Source: JAICSD01 sp035637115 | GTDB lineage: Bacteria; Acidobacteriota; Vicinamibacteria; Vicinamibacterales; 2-12-FULL-66-21 | Direction of reading: 5' to 3' | NCBI GenBank assembly: GCA_035637115.1 | Contig: DASPXV010000114.1 | Coordinates: 4,306 to 68,305, forward strand | DNA length: 64,000 bases | Part shown: one piece after another, positions 33,293 through 40,922 of the stretch | How positions within the stretch are numbered: the first letter of the stretch is position 1 | Layout of the letters: the number at the start of each line of letters is the position of its first letter | The notes under the pieces: model-generated | Databases searched by the model: none | What the model saw: only the letters and a program-made list of their open reading frames with translations | Told to the model about the DNA's origin: nothing | Translations under genes and position numbers: made by a program

Positions 33293-33959
33293 GCGCATCC
33301 CGGCCGGCCGCTTCCTCATGGGCAGCCACAGCGGGCAGGACGACGAGCGCCCGGCGCATTACGTCCATGTGGACGCATTCGACGCGTCGATTTATCCCGT
33401 TACACGCGGCGAGTACCGCGCGTTTCTCGACGCGACGCACCATGCCGCGCCACGCGACTGGGACGATTCGGCGTTCGCGGGGGACGATCGTCCTGTCGTC
33501 GGCGTGAGCTGGCATGACGCGGTGGCGTATTGCGCGTGGCGGACCCGCGAAGGCAGCGCCGAACGGCTTCCGACCGAAGCTGAATGGGAGCGCGCCGCGC
33601 GCGGCGGCATCGACGGTGCCGCATTTCCATGGGGCAACGAAATCCCGGCGTGGATTCCCGACAAGGGACGGGGTCCGCTTGCGGGCCCGTGGTCGATCAC
33701 GCTCGGCGAGCCAAATGCATTTGGTCTCTATGGCATCGCGGCCAATATCCACGAGTGGTGCGCGGACTGGCACGACGCCGCGTATTACGCGGTCTCGCCG
33801 CCGGCGAATCCGCGCGGCCCAGAGAGCGGCGCGCGTCGCGCCTCGCGCGGCGGCTCCTGGCGCCATGCCGTCACGATCAGCCGCTGCTCCGCGCGCAGCA
33901 AGATCGATCCCTCCTTCCGCTATACCGACTACGGTTTCCGCACCGTGAGGAGCGCGTGA
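33282..33959 (+). CDS. Formylglycine-generating-enzyme-like (SUMF1) protein
   Basis: 225 residues. Typical fold motifs: PAGRFLMGSHSGQDDERPAHYVHV, YPVTRGEYRAFL, VVGVSWHDAVAYCAW, LPTEAEWERAARGG, ANIHEWCADW, RRASRGGSWRH and YGFRTV. The Cys pair of true FGE is not evident (a lone Cys follows ISR), so it is more likely a member of the larger family with another role than a sulfatase activator. No signal peptide. Overlaps both neighbours, so cotranscribed. Confidence 0.85.
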   Translation: MPFERIPAGRFLMGSHSGQDDERPAHYVHVDAFDASIYPVTRGEYRAFLDATHHAAPRDWDDSAFAGDDRPVVGVSWHDAVAYCAWRTREGSAERLPTEAEWERAARGGIDGAAFPWGNEIPAWIPDKGRGPLAGPWSITLGEPNAFGLYGIAANIHEWCADWHDAAYYAVSPPANPRGPESGARRASRGGSWRHAVTISRCSARSKIDPSFRYTDYGFRTVRSA

Positions 33960-35350
33960 GCATCGACCCGCCTGAGGCAGGAACCCGGGCAATCGCGAAA
34001 GCCGTGCGCGACGCGGGCGGCCGCGCGCTGATCGTCGGCGGCTGGGTTCGCGATGGCCTGATGCATCCTTCGGCTCCGCATCCGTCCAAGGACATCGACA
34101 TCGAAGTTTTCGGCATCGATGCGGCGCGGCTGAAGAGAATCCTGTCCGCATTCGGTTCCGTCAACACCGTTGGTGAAAGCTTTACCGTCTATAAGGTCGC
34201 GGGACTCGACGTCTCCATTCCGCGGACGGAGTCGAAGACCGGACGCGGACACAAGGGCTTCGCCGTCCTCGGGGATCCGACGCTTTCGCCGAAAGAAGCG
34301 GCACGCCGTCGCGACTTCACGATCAATGCGATTTCGTGGGATCCCCTGACCGGCGAGTACATCGATCCATTCCACGGACAAAAGGACGTCGAGCGACGCC
34401 TGCTGCGCGCGGTGGATCCGCAGACGTTCGCCGACGACAGCCTCCGCGTGCTGCGCGCGATCCAGTTCGCCGCGCGTTTCGAATTCACGCTGGACGACGC
34501 GACGAAGGCGCTGTGCCGATTGCTTCCGCTCGACGATCTTCCCGCGGAACGCATCTGGGGAGAGATTGAGAAGCTGCTGCTGCGCGCGCCCCGCCCGTCG
34601 ATCGGCTTCGCGCTGGCGCTGGAGCTTGGCGTAATCGAGCGTCTCTTCCCCGAGCTCGACGTTCTCGTCGGCTGCCCACAGGAACCGGAATGGCATCCGG
34701 AAGGGGACGTGTGGGTGCACACCCTGCTGGTCATCGACGAGGCGCGGAAGCGGATCGACGACCTGCCGTATCCGCAGCAGGTCGCCGTCATGCTCGGCGC
34801 CGTCTGCCACGACCTGGGCAAGCCCGCGACCACGGCACACATCGACGGACGAATCCGATCGCTGGATCACGAGGAACAGGGGATCGCACCAGCCGTCGCG
34901 TTGCTCGATCGCTTGAACGTGCACTCGATGCAGGGTTACGACGTCCGCCGCGACGTGCTCGGCATCGTCGCGAATCACCTCAAACCGGGCATGTACGCCA
35001 GAGCGAATTCTCCGGTCGGCGACGGCGCGTTCCGGCGTCTCGCGCAGAAAGTGGACCTGGAGCTGCTTGCGCGCGTGGCGAAGGCGGATTGCGAGGGACG
35101 CGGCGGCGGCTTCGACTGTTCGGCGATGGACGAATTCCTCGAGCGCGCGCGCCGCCTCGGTGTCGAACATGCACCGCCACAGCCGCTAGTGAAGGGACGT
35201 CACCTGCTCGAGATGGGCGTGAAGCCTGGGCCCGCCGTTGGCGAAGTGCTGAAGCAGGTGTACGAACGGCAGCTCGATGGCAGCGTCGCGGACTTCGACT
35301 CGGCGCTCGCGCTCGCGCGGGAGATTGCCCGCGAACGGAGACTATACTGA
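33956..35350 (+). CDS. cca: CCA tRNA nucleotidyltransferase with HD domain
   Basis: 464 residues from GTG 33956, overlapping the previous stop (GTGA). ALIVGGWVRDGL and KDIDIEVFG are the nucleotidyltransferase motif, RRRDFTINAISWDP the basic motif, ADDSLRVLRAIQFAARF motif D/E and LGAVCHDLGK an HD phosphohydrolase site as in E. coli-type enzymes. It adds or repairs the 3' CCA of tRNAs. The protein shows no damage. Adjacent genes have no obvious RNA role. Confidence 0.93.
   Translation: MSIDPPEAGTRAIAKAVRDAGGRALIVGGWVRDGLMHPSAPHPSKDIDIEVFGIDAARLKRILSAFGSVNTVGESFTVYKVAGLDVSIPRTESKTGRGHKGFAVLGDPTLSPKEAARRRDFTINAISWDPLTGEYIDPFHGQKDVERRLLRAVDPQTFADDSLRVLRAIQFAARFEFTLDDATKALCRLLPLDDLPAERIWGEIEKLLLRAPRPSIGFALALELGVIERLFPELDVLVGCPQEPEWHPEGDVWVHTLLVIDEARKRIDDLPYPQQVAVMLGAVCHDLGKPATTAHIDGRIRSLDHEEQGIAPAVALLDRLNVHSMQGYDVRRDVLGIVANHLKPGMYARANSPVGDGAFRRLAQKVDLELLARVAKADCEGRGGGFDCSAMDEFLERARRLGVEHAPPQPLVKGRHLLEMGVKPGPAVGEVLKQVYERQLDGSVADFDSALALAREIARERRLY
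35343..35348 (+). promoter_or_regulatory. -10 element of the beta-barrel gene
   Basis: TATACT overlaps the end of the cca gene; a start near 35355 gives a leader of about 30 bases before ATG 35386, in contrast to the near-leaderless promoters elsewhere in the window. Confidence 0.35.
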
Positions 35351-35385
35351 GTCGCTGGTCTCTCGTTCCTGCTTCCTGAATCCCT

Positions 35386-36036
35386 ATGTCGAAACGTCTC
35401 TCTGCGTATCTGTTTTTATGCCTGATGACCGCCGCACCGGCCGCGGCGCAGGAGAAGGATCCGATCGGCCCAATCGCCGTCGACCTGCGCGGCGCGTTCG
35501 CGCGTCACAAGGTCGAACCGGACATTGCGAAAAACCTGTCGGTCGAGGCGGGCAACCTTCCGGTCAGGAGCTTCGGGCTGGTCGGCGGCGCACACATCTA
35601 TCCGTGGCGCACCAGGGGAAAGGTCATGCTCGGGTTCGGCGGCAATGTGGTGGTGGCGCGAGGGACACGGACGCTCGACGTCGTCGCGTCGGATGGGACG
35701 ACGACGAAGAGTCCGACGGTCCGGCGGCACTTCACGACGTTCTCGCCGGAGATTTCACTGAACTTCGGCCACAGGAACGGCTGGAGCTACATCAGTGGCG
35801 GACTGTTCGGCCGCTCGAAGCTGTACGTCGACCTCGCGGACAAGCCGGCGGCCGAGGCGCCGTATCGCAAGACGCTGAACTATGGCGGCGGTGCCCGCTG
35901 GTTCACCAGCGAGCACATCGCCTTCGCCGTTGATTTCCGGTGGTATTCGGTCGCCGAGCAGCTTGCGGTCGCCGGCGTGGTCGGCCAGCCGCGCACGACG
36001 CTGCTCGTCCTGAGCGGCGGCCTGAGTTTTAAATGA
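35386..36036 (+). CDS. Outer-membrane beta-barrel-like protein
   Basis: 216 residues with a signal peptide (LSAYLFLCLMTAAPAAAQ). Alternating strands such as SFGLVGGAHIYPW, KVMLGFGGNVVVARG, FSPEISLNFGHRNGWSYISGGL, LNYGGGARWFTSEHIAFAVDFRWYSV and LLVLSGGLSF, ending in an aromatic residue two from the end (Phe-Lys), indicate a small 8-strand-like barrel. No specific family recognised. Confidence 0.7.
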   Translation: MSKRLSAYLFLCLMTAAPAAAQEKDPIGPIAVDLRGAFARHKVEPDIAKNLSVEAGNLPVRSFGLVGGAHIYPWRTRGKVMLGFGGNVVVARGTRTLDVVASDGTTTKSPTVRRHFTTFSPEISLNFGHRNGWSYISGGLFGRSKLYVDLADKPAAEAPYRKTLNYGGGARWFTSEHIAFAVDFRWYSVAEQLAVAGVVGQPRTTLLVLSGGLSFK

Positions 36037-36040
36037 CCCC

Positions 36041-36068
36041 GAGCCAGAAGCCCTGAGCCAGAAGCGCT
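36041..36068. repeat. Two 14-bp direct repeats between convergent genes
   Basis: GAGCCAGAAGCCCT (36041-36054) and GAGCCAGAAGCGCT (36055-36068) are adjacent and differ at one base. The 14-bp period is a multiple of the 7-bp unit seen in other repeats of the window. Confidence 0.7.
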
Positions 36069-36080
36069 GACAGCCGCGCC

Positions 36081-37004
36081 TTACTTCGTGTGCGCGCGCA
36101 GAAAATCCAGCGTCAGCTTCCAGGCTTGTTCCGTCGCCTTCATGTTGCCGGGCGCGTTCGCGCCGCCCGACTGCTGGCGCAGGAATCCGTGCCCGGCGCC
36201 CTCGAAGATGTGCGGATCGTAGATCGCCTTGGCCTGCGCCATTCCCGCCTTCGCCGTTTCGATGTTCGCGTTGACGCGCGCGTCGTTGCCGCCGTACAGG
36301 CCGAGCACCGGCACCTTCGCGCCCGCGTACGCCGCCGGGTCCGCCGACATTGGTCCGTAATAGGAGACCGCCGCGTTCAACGCCGGCTGGCGCAACGCAT
36401 ACGTGAACGCCGTCCCGCCGCCCCAGCAGAATCCAATGGCAGCCATCTTCCCGTTCGCCGCGGGAATCGTCAACGCGTACGCGCGCACGTCGTTGAGGAT
36501 GCGCACCGTGTCGTCGGGCGTGACGTTGCGGATCTCGGCGGTGGATCCCTGGGAGCCAAGCTCCTGGCTTCCTCCCTTGTTTGGTCCGCGTCCCGAGAGG
36601 AAGTCAGGAGCGATCGCGATGAAGCCTTCCTTCGCGAGCTGGTCGGCGACTCCACGGATCCAGTCGCTGAGACCAAAGATCTCGTGGATTACGATTACCA
36701 CCGGCGCCTTGTCCCGGCGTTCGGGATAGACGACGAAGGACTTGATCGGCGTCCCGTTGCTGCCCTTGATGTCCACCCACTCGCCGTGTCGTGGCGACGA
36801 CTTGAGCTGCTCGATCGCCTGCGCCGCGTCGTTGTCGCCCGACGGCGGCAGGTTCGGATTGCGCGCGGCCGCGGGCTGTGTGGTGGTCGCCGCCTGCTCC
36901 ATTGCATGTGCCGCGTGTGGATTCACCGCGGCGGGCGCGGGTCCCTGTGCGAACGCCGGCCCTGCGATCAGTGCAAACGCGGCGGCGAGTACAGCTCTCT
37001 TCAT
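36081..37004 (-). CDS. Secreted dienelactone hydrolase-family protein
   Basis: 307 residues; signal peptide MKRAVLAAAFALIAGPAFA. A low-complexity linker (~20-55) precedes the alpha/beta-hydrolase: VVIVIHEIFGLSDWIRGVADQLAKEGFIAIAPDFLSGRG, IGFCWGGGTAFTYAL (nucleophile Cys in G-x-C-x-G), ALYGGNDARV-like VLGLYGGNDARVN and GHGFLRQQ. Family members hydrolyse dienelactone or other esters; the substrate here is unknown. Confidence 0.9.
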   Translation of the reverse strand: MKRAVLAAAFALIAGPAFAQGPAPAAVNPHAAHAMEQAATTTQPAAARNPNLPPSGDNDAAQAIEQLKSSPRHGEWVDIKGSNGTPIKSFVVYPERRDKAPVVIVIHEIFGLSDWIRGVADQLAKEGFIAIAPDFLSGRGPNKGGSQELGSQGSTAEIRNVTPDDTVRILNDVRAYALTIPAANGKMAAIGFCWGGGTAFTYALRQPALNAAVSYYGPMSADPAAYAGAKVPVLGLYGGNDARVNANIETAKAGMAQAKAIYDPHIFEGAGHGFLRQQSGGANAPGNMKATEQAWKLTLDFLRAHTK

Positions 37005-37017
37005 CTCCGTGTCCTCC

Positions 37018-37055
37018 AGATTTGCAAATTTCCAAATTCCCAGATTTCCAAATCG
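37018..37055. repeat. 8-bp AT-rich tandem repeat (AAATTTCC type)
   Basis: Units agatttgc, aaatttcc, aaattccc, agatttcc, then aaatcg: about four degenerate 8-bp units between two minus-strand genes. The reverse complement of the unit (GGAAATTT) recurs at 43532-43555. Very AT-rich compared with its surroundings. Confidence 0.75.
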
Positions 37056-37952
37056 TTACGCTGCCTTGCCTCGCTTCCATTCCTCGAAGAGCCGCTTGGC
37101 GTTGCCTGCCACCGAGTGCAGCGTCGGAGCCCAGCCGAGCGCGCGTGCGCGCGGGCTCCGCACAATCTGATCGAGCGCAAGCGCTTCCGCGTACGGTCCC
37201 ATTTTCTTGCGCGCCTCGGGCAGCGGGACGTGCCGGATGCTCGGCGGCGTGGGCGCGTGTTCGGCCAGCGCGGCAACGATCTCGTTCACCGTCTCGGCGC
37301 TATCGTCGGTCGCATGGAAGACACCCGAGGCTGCAGGCGTGCCGACGATCCGCGCGTACAGCTCGCCGAGATCGCGTTCGTAAATGAGCGGCCAGTGGTT
37401 TTCACCCCTGCCGATGATGCGTACGAGGCTGTTCGCCGCGTCTTTGAGCAGATCGCCCACGATGCCGCGGGATCCGCCGAACACGATGCCAGGACGGATC
37501 ACGACTGCGCGAACACCGGCAGCCGCGGTGTCGAGAATCTTCTGCTCGTGCGCAGGACGCCACGCGACCATTTCGATTGGGTTCACCGGCCCGGTTTCAT
37601 CGACTGGCGCGGGGGCAGGTCCGAGGACCCAGATGCCCGACGTGTAAATCAGGAAGCGGCCGGGTTTGGGCGGCAGGCGGACCAGCGTGTCCACCGCAGT
37701 CGCATCGAACTCGCGCTGATGCGCACCATATTCGGCGGCCGCGTGAATGGCGCCATCCGCCCCGGCCGCCGCGTCGCGCCATGACGCCGGTTGCATGATG
37801 TCGCCAAGCACCGGACTCGCACCGCGCGCCTGCACGCGCGCGGCGGCTTCATTGTTGCGCACGAGCGCATCCACATGACGGCCGGCGCGGACCAGCGCAT
37901 CGAGCACCGCACCCCCGACATACCCCGTTCCGCCGGTGAGAAACACACGCAT
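37056..37952 (-). CDS. NAD-dependent epimerase/dehydratase family protein
   Basis: 298 residues. Extended-SDR N-terminus MRVFLTGGTGYVGGAVLDAL with TGGTGYVG; LIYTSGIWVLGP and a Pro-rich loop replace the usual Ser/Tyr-Lys region, and VVIRPGIVFGG, ARIVGTPAASGVFHATDD follow. The Tyr-x3-Lys site is not clear (HEQK instead), so it may bind NAD(P) without canonical epimerase chemistry. Function unknown. Confidence 0.78.
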   Translation of the reverse strand: MRVFLTGGTGYVGGAVLDALVRAGRHVDALVRNNEAAARVQARGASPVLGDIMQPASWRDAAAGADGAIHAAAEYGAHQREFDATAVDTLVRLPPKPGRFLIYTSGIWVLGPAPAPVDETGPVNPIEMVAWRPAHEQKILDTAAAGVRAVVIRPGIVFGGSRGIVGDLLKDAANSLVRIIGRGENHWPLIYERDLGELYARIVGTPAASGVFHATDDSAETVNEIVAALAEHAPTPPSIRHVPLPEARKKMGPYAEALALDQIVRSPRARALGWAPTLHSVAGNAKRLFEEWKRGKAA

Positions 37953-37999
37953 GTGGCACCTTCGCCCGCTCGCAGATCGTGGCGCGCGGAGTTTTCCAT

Positions 38000-38005
38000 C
38001 ATAAT
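38000..38005 (+). promoter_or_regulatory. -10 element of the ligase-ACP-acyltransferase gene
   Basis: CATAAT ends 9 bases before ATG 38015, another near-leaderless arrangement. Confidence 0.35.
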
Positions 38006-38014
38006 TCAGGACAC

Positions 38015-40639
38015 ATGACGAGACGCACGCTGCTCGACTTCTTCGCCGACGTCACGGGCGACGCGGTGAAGGACGCGCAGTTTCTCGCCTATGACGACGG
38101 TTACCGGACGTGGACGTGGACATACGGAGAGCTGGGCTCGGCGGCTCGACAATTCGCACAGCGTCTGCGCGACAACGGCATCGCGGCCGGCCAGGCGATC
38201 GCGATCTGGAGCGAGAACCGCCCTGAATGGATCGCCGCGATGTGGGGCGCGCTGCTCGAAGGGATCGTCATTGTCCCCATCGACTACCGCGCGTCCGCAG
38301 ATTTCCTGCTGAAAGTCGTGGGGATCGTGGATGCGAAGGCGATCCTCGTTGGCGAGGCCGTGGACGTGTCGCACACCGGCAGCGACAAGCCGATCTGGAA
38401 GCTCGCTGAGATCTTCCGCCTGAAGGCGGAAGCTACAAGTTCAACAAAGGGTGCAGCAAGCCTTCCGGAAACGGACATCGGACATCGGACATCGGACATC
38501 GGCAGCGACACCACTGCCGAGATCATCTTCACGTCCGGCGCGACCGCGGACCCGAAGGGTGTCGTGCTCACGCACAAGAACATCCTGGCGAACATTGTCC
38601 CGATCGAGCGTGAACTGGCGAAGTACCGGAAGTACGCGCGGCCGTTTCGTCCGATCCGCTTTTTGAACCTGCTCCCACTCAGCCACATGTTCGGACAGGC
38701 CATGGCGACGTTCGTGCCGCCGATGCTGCCGGGCGTCGTCCTGTTCACTCGCAGCTACGCTCCGGACGATATCGTCCGGCAGATCAAGGAACGGCGCATC
38801 TCGGTTCTCGTGTGCGTCCCGAAGATCCTCGAGGTCCTGAAGGATTACGTCGTGCGCGTCGCCCCTGAAGCGGCCGAGCCGCCGCCCGAGGGGATGCACT
38901 GGGCGAGACGCTGGTGGCACTACCGGCGGATCCATCGTCTGTTCGGGTTCAAGTTCTGGGCGATGGTCGTCGGCGCCGCGCCGCTGGAACCGGAGCTCGA
39001 GGCGTTCTGGGGACGGCTTGGCTTTGTCGTCGTACAGGGCTACGGACTCACCGAGACGGCGCCAATCGTCACGCTCAACCATCCGCTGCACGCGAAACGC
39101 GGCGCGGTTGGAAAACCAATCGCAGGCGTCGAAATCAAGATCGCTCAAGACGGCGAGATCCTCGTGCGCGGCGAGAACGTGACGAAGGGTTACTTCAACG
39201 CGCCCGAGGCAACCCGCGAAGCGTTCGAGGACGGCTGGTTCCATACAGGAGACATCGGCGAGCTCGATGCCGAAGGGCAGCTGATGATTCGCGGGCGCAA
39301 GAAGGAAATGATCGTCACGCCCGAAGGGTTGAACGTCTTCCCGGAGGACGTGGAGCGCGCGCTCAACGAACAGCCTGGCGTGATCGACTCCGCGGTCGTG
39401 GGCGCGCCTGTTCCCGGTAGTACCGCGGAGCGCGTGCAGGCGGTCCTGCTGCTGGCGCCAGGAACGGATCCTGACGCTGTCGTTCGCGCAGCGAACGCGA
39501 AGCTCGGCGATCATCAGAAGATCCGCGCGAGCGCGGTGTGGCCCGGAACGGAATTGCCGCGCACGGAGGGCACGCGGAAGCTGAAACGCCGCGAGCTGCG
39601 CAACTGGCTCACGGGTCAGAGGGCGGATCTTGCGTCTAAAGCCGGAAGCTCCACGAGCGCGGGAAAGAGTGTCGCTGCAGTACTTGAAAGATTCGCGCCC
39701 GGCCGCACGATCGAGTCCTCGACGACGATCGACGAGCTCGGTCTCACATCGCTCGAGCGCGTTGAACTGATGATGGCGCTCGAAGAGATGTTCCAGGTCA
39801 CGGTGGACGAGGCCGGCTTCAGCGCGGCGCGAACGGTTGCAGACCTCGAAGCCCTCGTTGCCCCTCCGGCCTGGACTCAATCGCCAATCAGCACTCTGCA
39901 ATCATCAATCGCCAATTGCCAATCACAATCGCCGATCGCCCATCGCCAGTCGCCAATCGTCTTCCCGTCGTGGAATCGTTCGGTTCCCGCGCGCATCGCC
40001 CGTCGGGTCAGCCTGCCGACGTGGATTCTTCCGCTCGGACGGATCTTCGCGCGCGTCACGGTCAGCGGACTCGAGCATCTCGAGAAGATCGAGGGGCCGG
40101 TGATCTTCGCCGCCAACCATCAGAGTCACTTCGATGGACCGGTGATCCTCGATTCGCTGCCGGCGCGGTGGCGGTATCGCACGGCGCCCGCAATGATGAA
40201 GGAGTTCTTCGACGCGCACTTCTTCCCCGAGCGGCACACGACGGTGGCGTGGTTTACCAACAGCCTGAACTACTACCTCTCGGCGTTGTTCTTCAACGCA
40301 TTCCCGCTGACGCAGGGAAGCGCCGGCACGCGGCAGACGCTGCGGTACATGGGCGAAATCGTCAACGACGGCTACTCGGTCCTGATTTTTCCGGAAGGGC
40401 GGCGGACCGAAGCCGGCGAGATCGCTCCGTTCCAGCCCGGCGTGGGCATGATCGCCTCGCGCCTGGGCATCCCAGTCGTTCCGATCAGGCTGGACGGACT
40501 GGACCGCGTGCTACCCCGGCATGCAAATTTTCCCTCCGTCGCGCACGCCCGATGCACCTTCGGCGCGCCTATCACGTTGACAGGCAACGACTACGCGGCG
40601 CTGGCCGCGCGCGTCGAGGCCGCCGTCCGCGCCCTGTAA
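38015..40639 (+). CDS. Acyl-CoA/ACP ligase - ACP - PlsC acyltransferase fusion
   Basis: 874 residues. The AMP-forming ligase (~1-540) has FTSGATADPKGVVLTHKN, QGYGLTETAPIVTLNHP and FHTGDIGELDAEGQLMIRGRKKE. An ACP-like domain (~550-612) has ELGLTSLERVELM with a phosphopantetheine-type Ser. The acyltransferase (~650-874) has ANHQSHFDGPVI and FPEGRRTEAGEIAPFQPGV. It could activate fatty acids, hold them on its ACP and transfer them to lysophospholipid, like a one-protein Aas system. Two stretches of non-family sequence are repeat-derived: residues ~133-165 (palindrome plus four GGACATC units) and ~622-649 (twelve heptamers). The frame stays open through both. Confidence 0.88.
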   Translation: MTRRTLLDFFADVTGDAVKDAQFLAYDDGYRTWTWTYGELGSAARQFAQRLRDNGIAAGQAIAIWSENRPEWIAAMWGALLEGIVIVPIDYRASADFLLKVVGIVDAKAILVGEAVDVSHTGSDKPIWKLAEIFRLKAEATSSTKGAASLPETDIGHRTSDIGSDTTAEIIFTSGATADPKGVVLTHKNILANIVPIERELAKYRKYARPFRPIRFLNLLPLSHMFGQAMATFVPPMLPGVVLFTRSYAPDDIVRQIKERRISVLVCVPKILEVLKDYVVRVAPEAAEPPPEGMHWARRWWHYRRIHRLFGFKFWAMVVGAAPLEPELEAFWGRLGFVVVQGYGLTETAPIVTLNHPLHAKRGAVGKPIAGVEIKIAQDGEILVRGENVTKGYFNAPEATREAFEDGWFHTGDIGELDAEGQLMIRGRKKEMIVTPEGLNVFPEDVERALNEQPGVIDSAVVGAPVPGSTAERVQAVLLLAPGTDPDAVVRAANAKLGDHQKIRASAVWPGTELPRTEGTRKLKRRELRNWLTGQRADLASKAGSSTSAGKSVAAVLERFAPGRTIESSTTIDELGLTSLERVELMMALEEMFQVTVDEAGFSAARTVADLEALVAPPAWTQSPISTLQSSIANCQSQSPIAHRQSPIVFPSWNRSVPARIARRVSLPTWILPLGRIFARVTVSGLEHLEKIEGPVIFAANHQSHFDGPVILDSLPARWRYRTAPAMMKEFFDAHFFPERHTTVAWFTNSLNYYLSALFFNAFPLTQGSAGTRQTLRYMGEIVNDGYSVLIFPEGRRTEAGEIAPFQPGVGMIASRLGIPVVPIRLDGLDRVLPRHANFPSVAHARCTFGAPITLTGNDYAALAARVEAAVRAL
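38413..38436. repeat. Palindromic element copy 2 (inside the ligase domain)
   Basis: CTTCCGCCT (38413-38421) and AGGCGGAAG (38424-38432) with a GA loop, then CTAC. In frame, codes FRLKAEATS. Arms, orientation and tail match the 17762 copy exactly; only the loop differs. Confidence 0.75.
38473..38500. repeat. Four perfect GGACATC heptamers inside a coding region
   Basis: Four exact 7-bp units. Because 7 is not a multiple of 3 the peptide cycles through frames (DIGHRTSDIG). The array lies just before the ATP-binding motif AEIIFTSGATADPKG, in a loop that tolerates inserts. Confidence 0.9.
39879..39961. repeat. Twelve degenerate AATCGCC heptamers inside a coding region
   Basis: Eleven 7-bp units and one 6-bp unit: aatcgcc, aatcagc, actctgc, aatcatc, aatcgcc, aattgcc, aatcac, aatcgcc, gatcgcc, catcgcc, agtcgcc, aatcgtc. 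They encode a Gln/Ser/Ile-rich linker between the ACP and acyltransferase domains. The consensus is the complement of GGCGATT words in the spacer at 42520-42560. Confidence 0.88.
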
Positions 40640-40642
40640 GCC

Positions 40643-40672
40643 TTTACAGCGACCGCCGAAATGTGGCACAAT
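40643..40672 (+). promoter_or_regulatory. Sigma70-type promoter of infA
   Basis: TTTACA (40643-40648) and CACAAT (40667-40672) with an 18-bp spacer, about 24 bases before the start codon. TGGCACAATCTTTGAT here also resembles a sigma54 site but lacks GC at -12, so sigma70 is preferred. Confidence 0.5.
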
Positions 40673-40696
40673 CTTTGATTGTAGAAAGGAAAGCAT

Positions 40697-40915
40697 TTGA
40701 GCAAGGATGATCTAATTGATGTGCAGGGTACGGTCGTGGCGGTCCACAGCGGGGGTCTGTATCGCGTGCAGTGCGACCAGGGACACGAGGTACTCGCACA
40801 ATTGAGCGGCCGAATGCGCCGCTTCAGGATCAAGGTGGTTCCCGGAGATCGCGTGACCGTCGGCGTGTCGCCCTACGATCCTGTCCGCGGCATCATCACC
40901 TTCCGCGCTCGATAA
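40697..40915 (+). CDS. infA: Translation initiation factor IF-1
   Basis: 72 residues from TTG 40697 with a clear aaagga ribosome site. SKDDLIDVQGTVVAVHSGGLYRVQCDQGHEVLAQLSGRMRRFRIKVVPGDRVTVGVSPYD is a complete IF-1 S1-fold. It binds the ribosomal A site during initiation. Not located in a ribosomal protein cluster here, and directly followed by an RNA helicase gene, which suggests a translation/cold-adaptation pair. Confidence 0.95.
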   Translation: MSKDDLIDVQGTVVAVHSGGLYRVQCDQGHEVLAQLSGRMRRFRIKVVPGDRVTVGVSPYDPVRGIITFRAR

Positions 40916-40922
40916 AGATATT

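Noticed and set aside
33282..33959. Assignment as a true sulfatase-activating enzyme
   Set aside because: The catalytic Cys pair of FGE was not found and no sulfatase gene lies nearby, so only the family-level name is given.
36090..37784. Long plus-strand open frame opposite the hydrolase and epimerase genes
   Set aside because: It lies antisense to two well-recognised genes, is Arg/Val-rich with no recognisable domain, and is expected from high-GC codon bias.
40661..40676. TGGCACAATCTTTGAT as a sigma54 promoter for infA
   Set aside because: The -12 GC is absent, and a TTTACA/CACAAT pair with 18-bp spacing explains the region better for a housekeeping gene.
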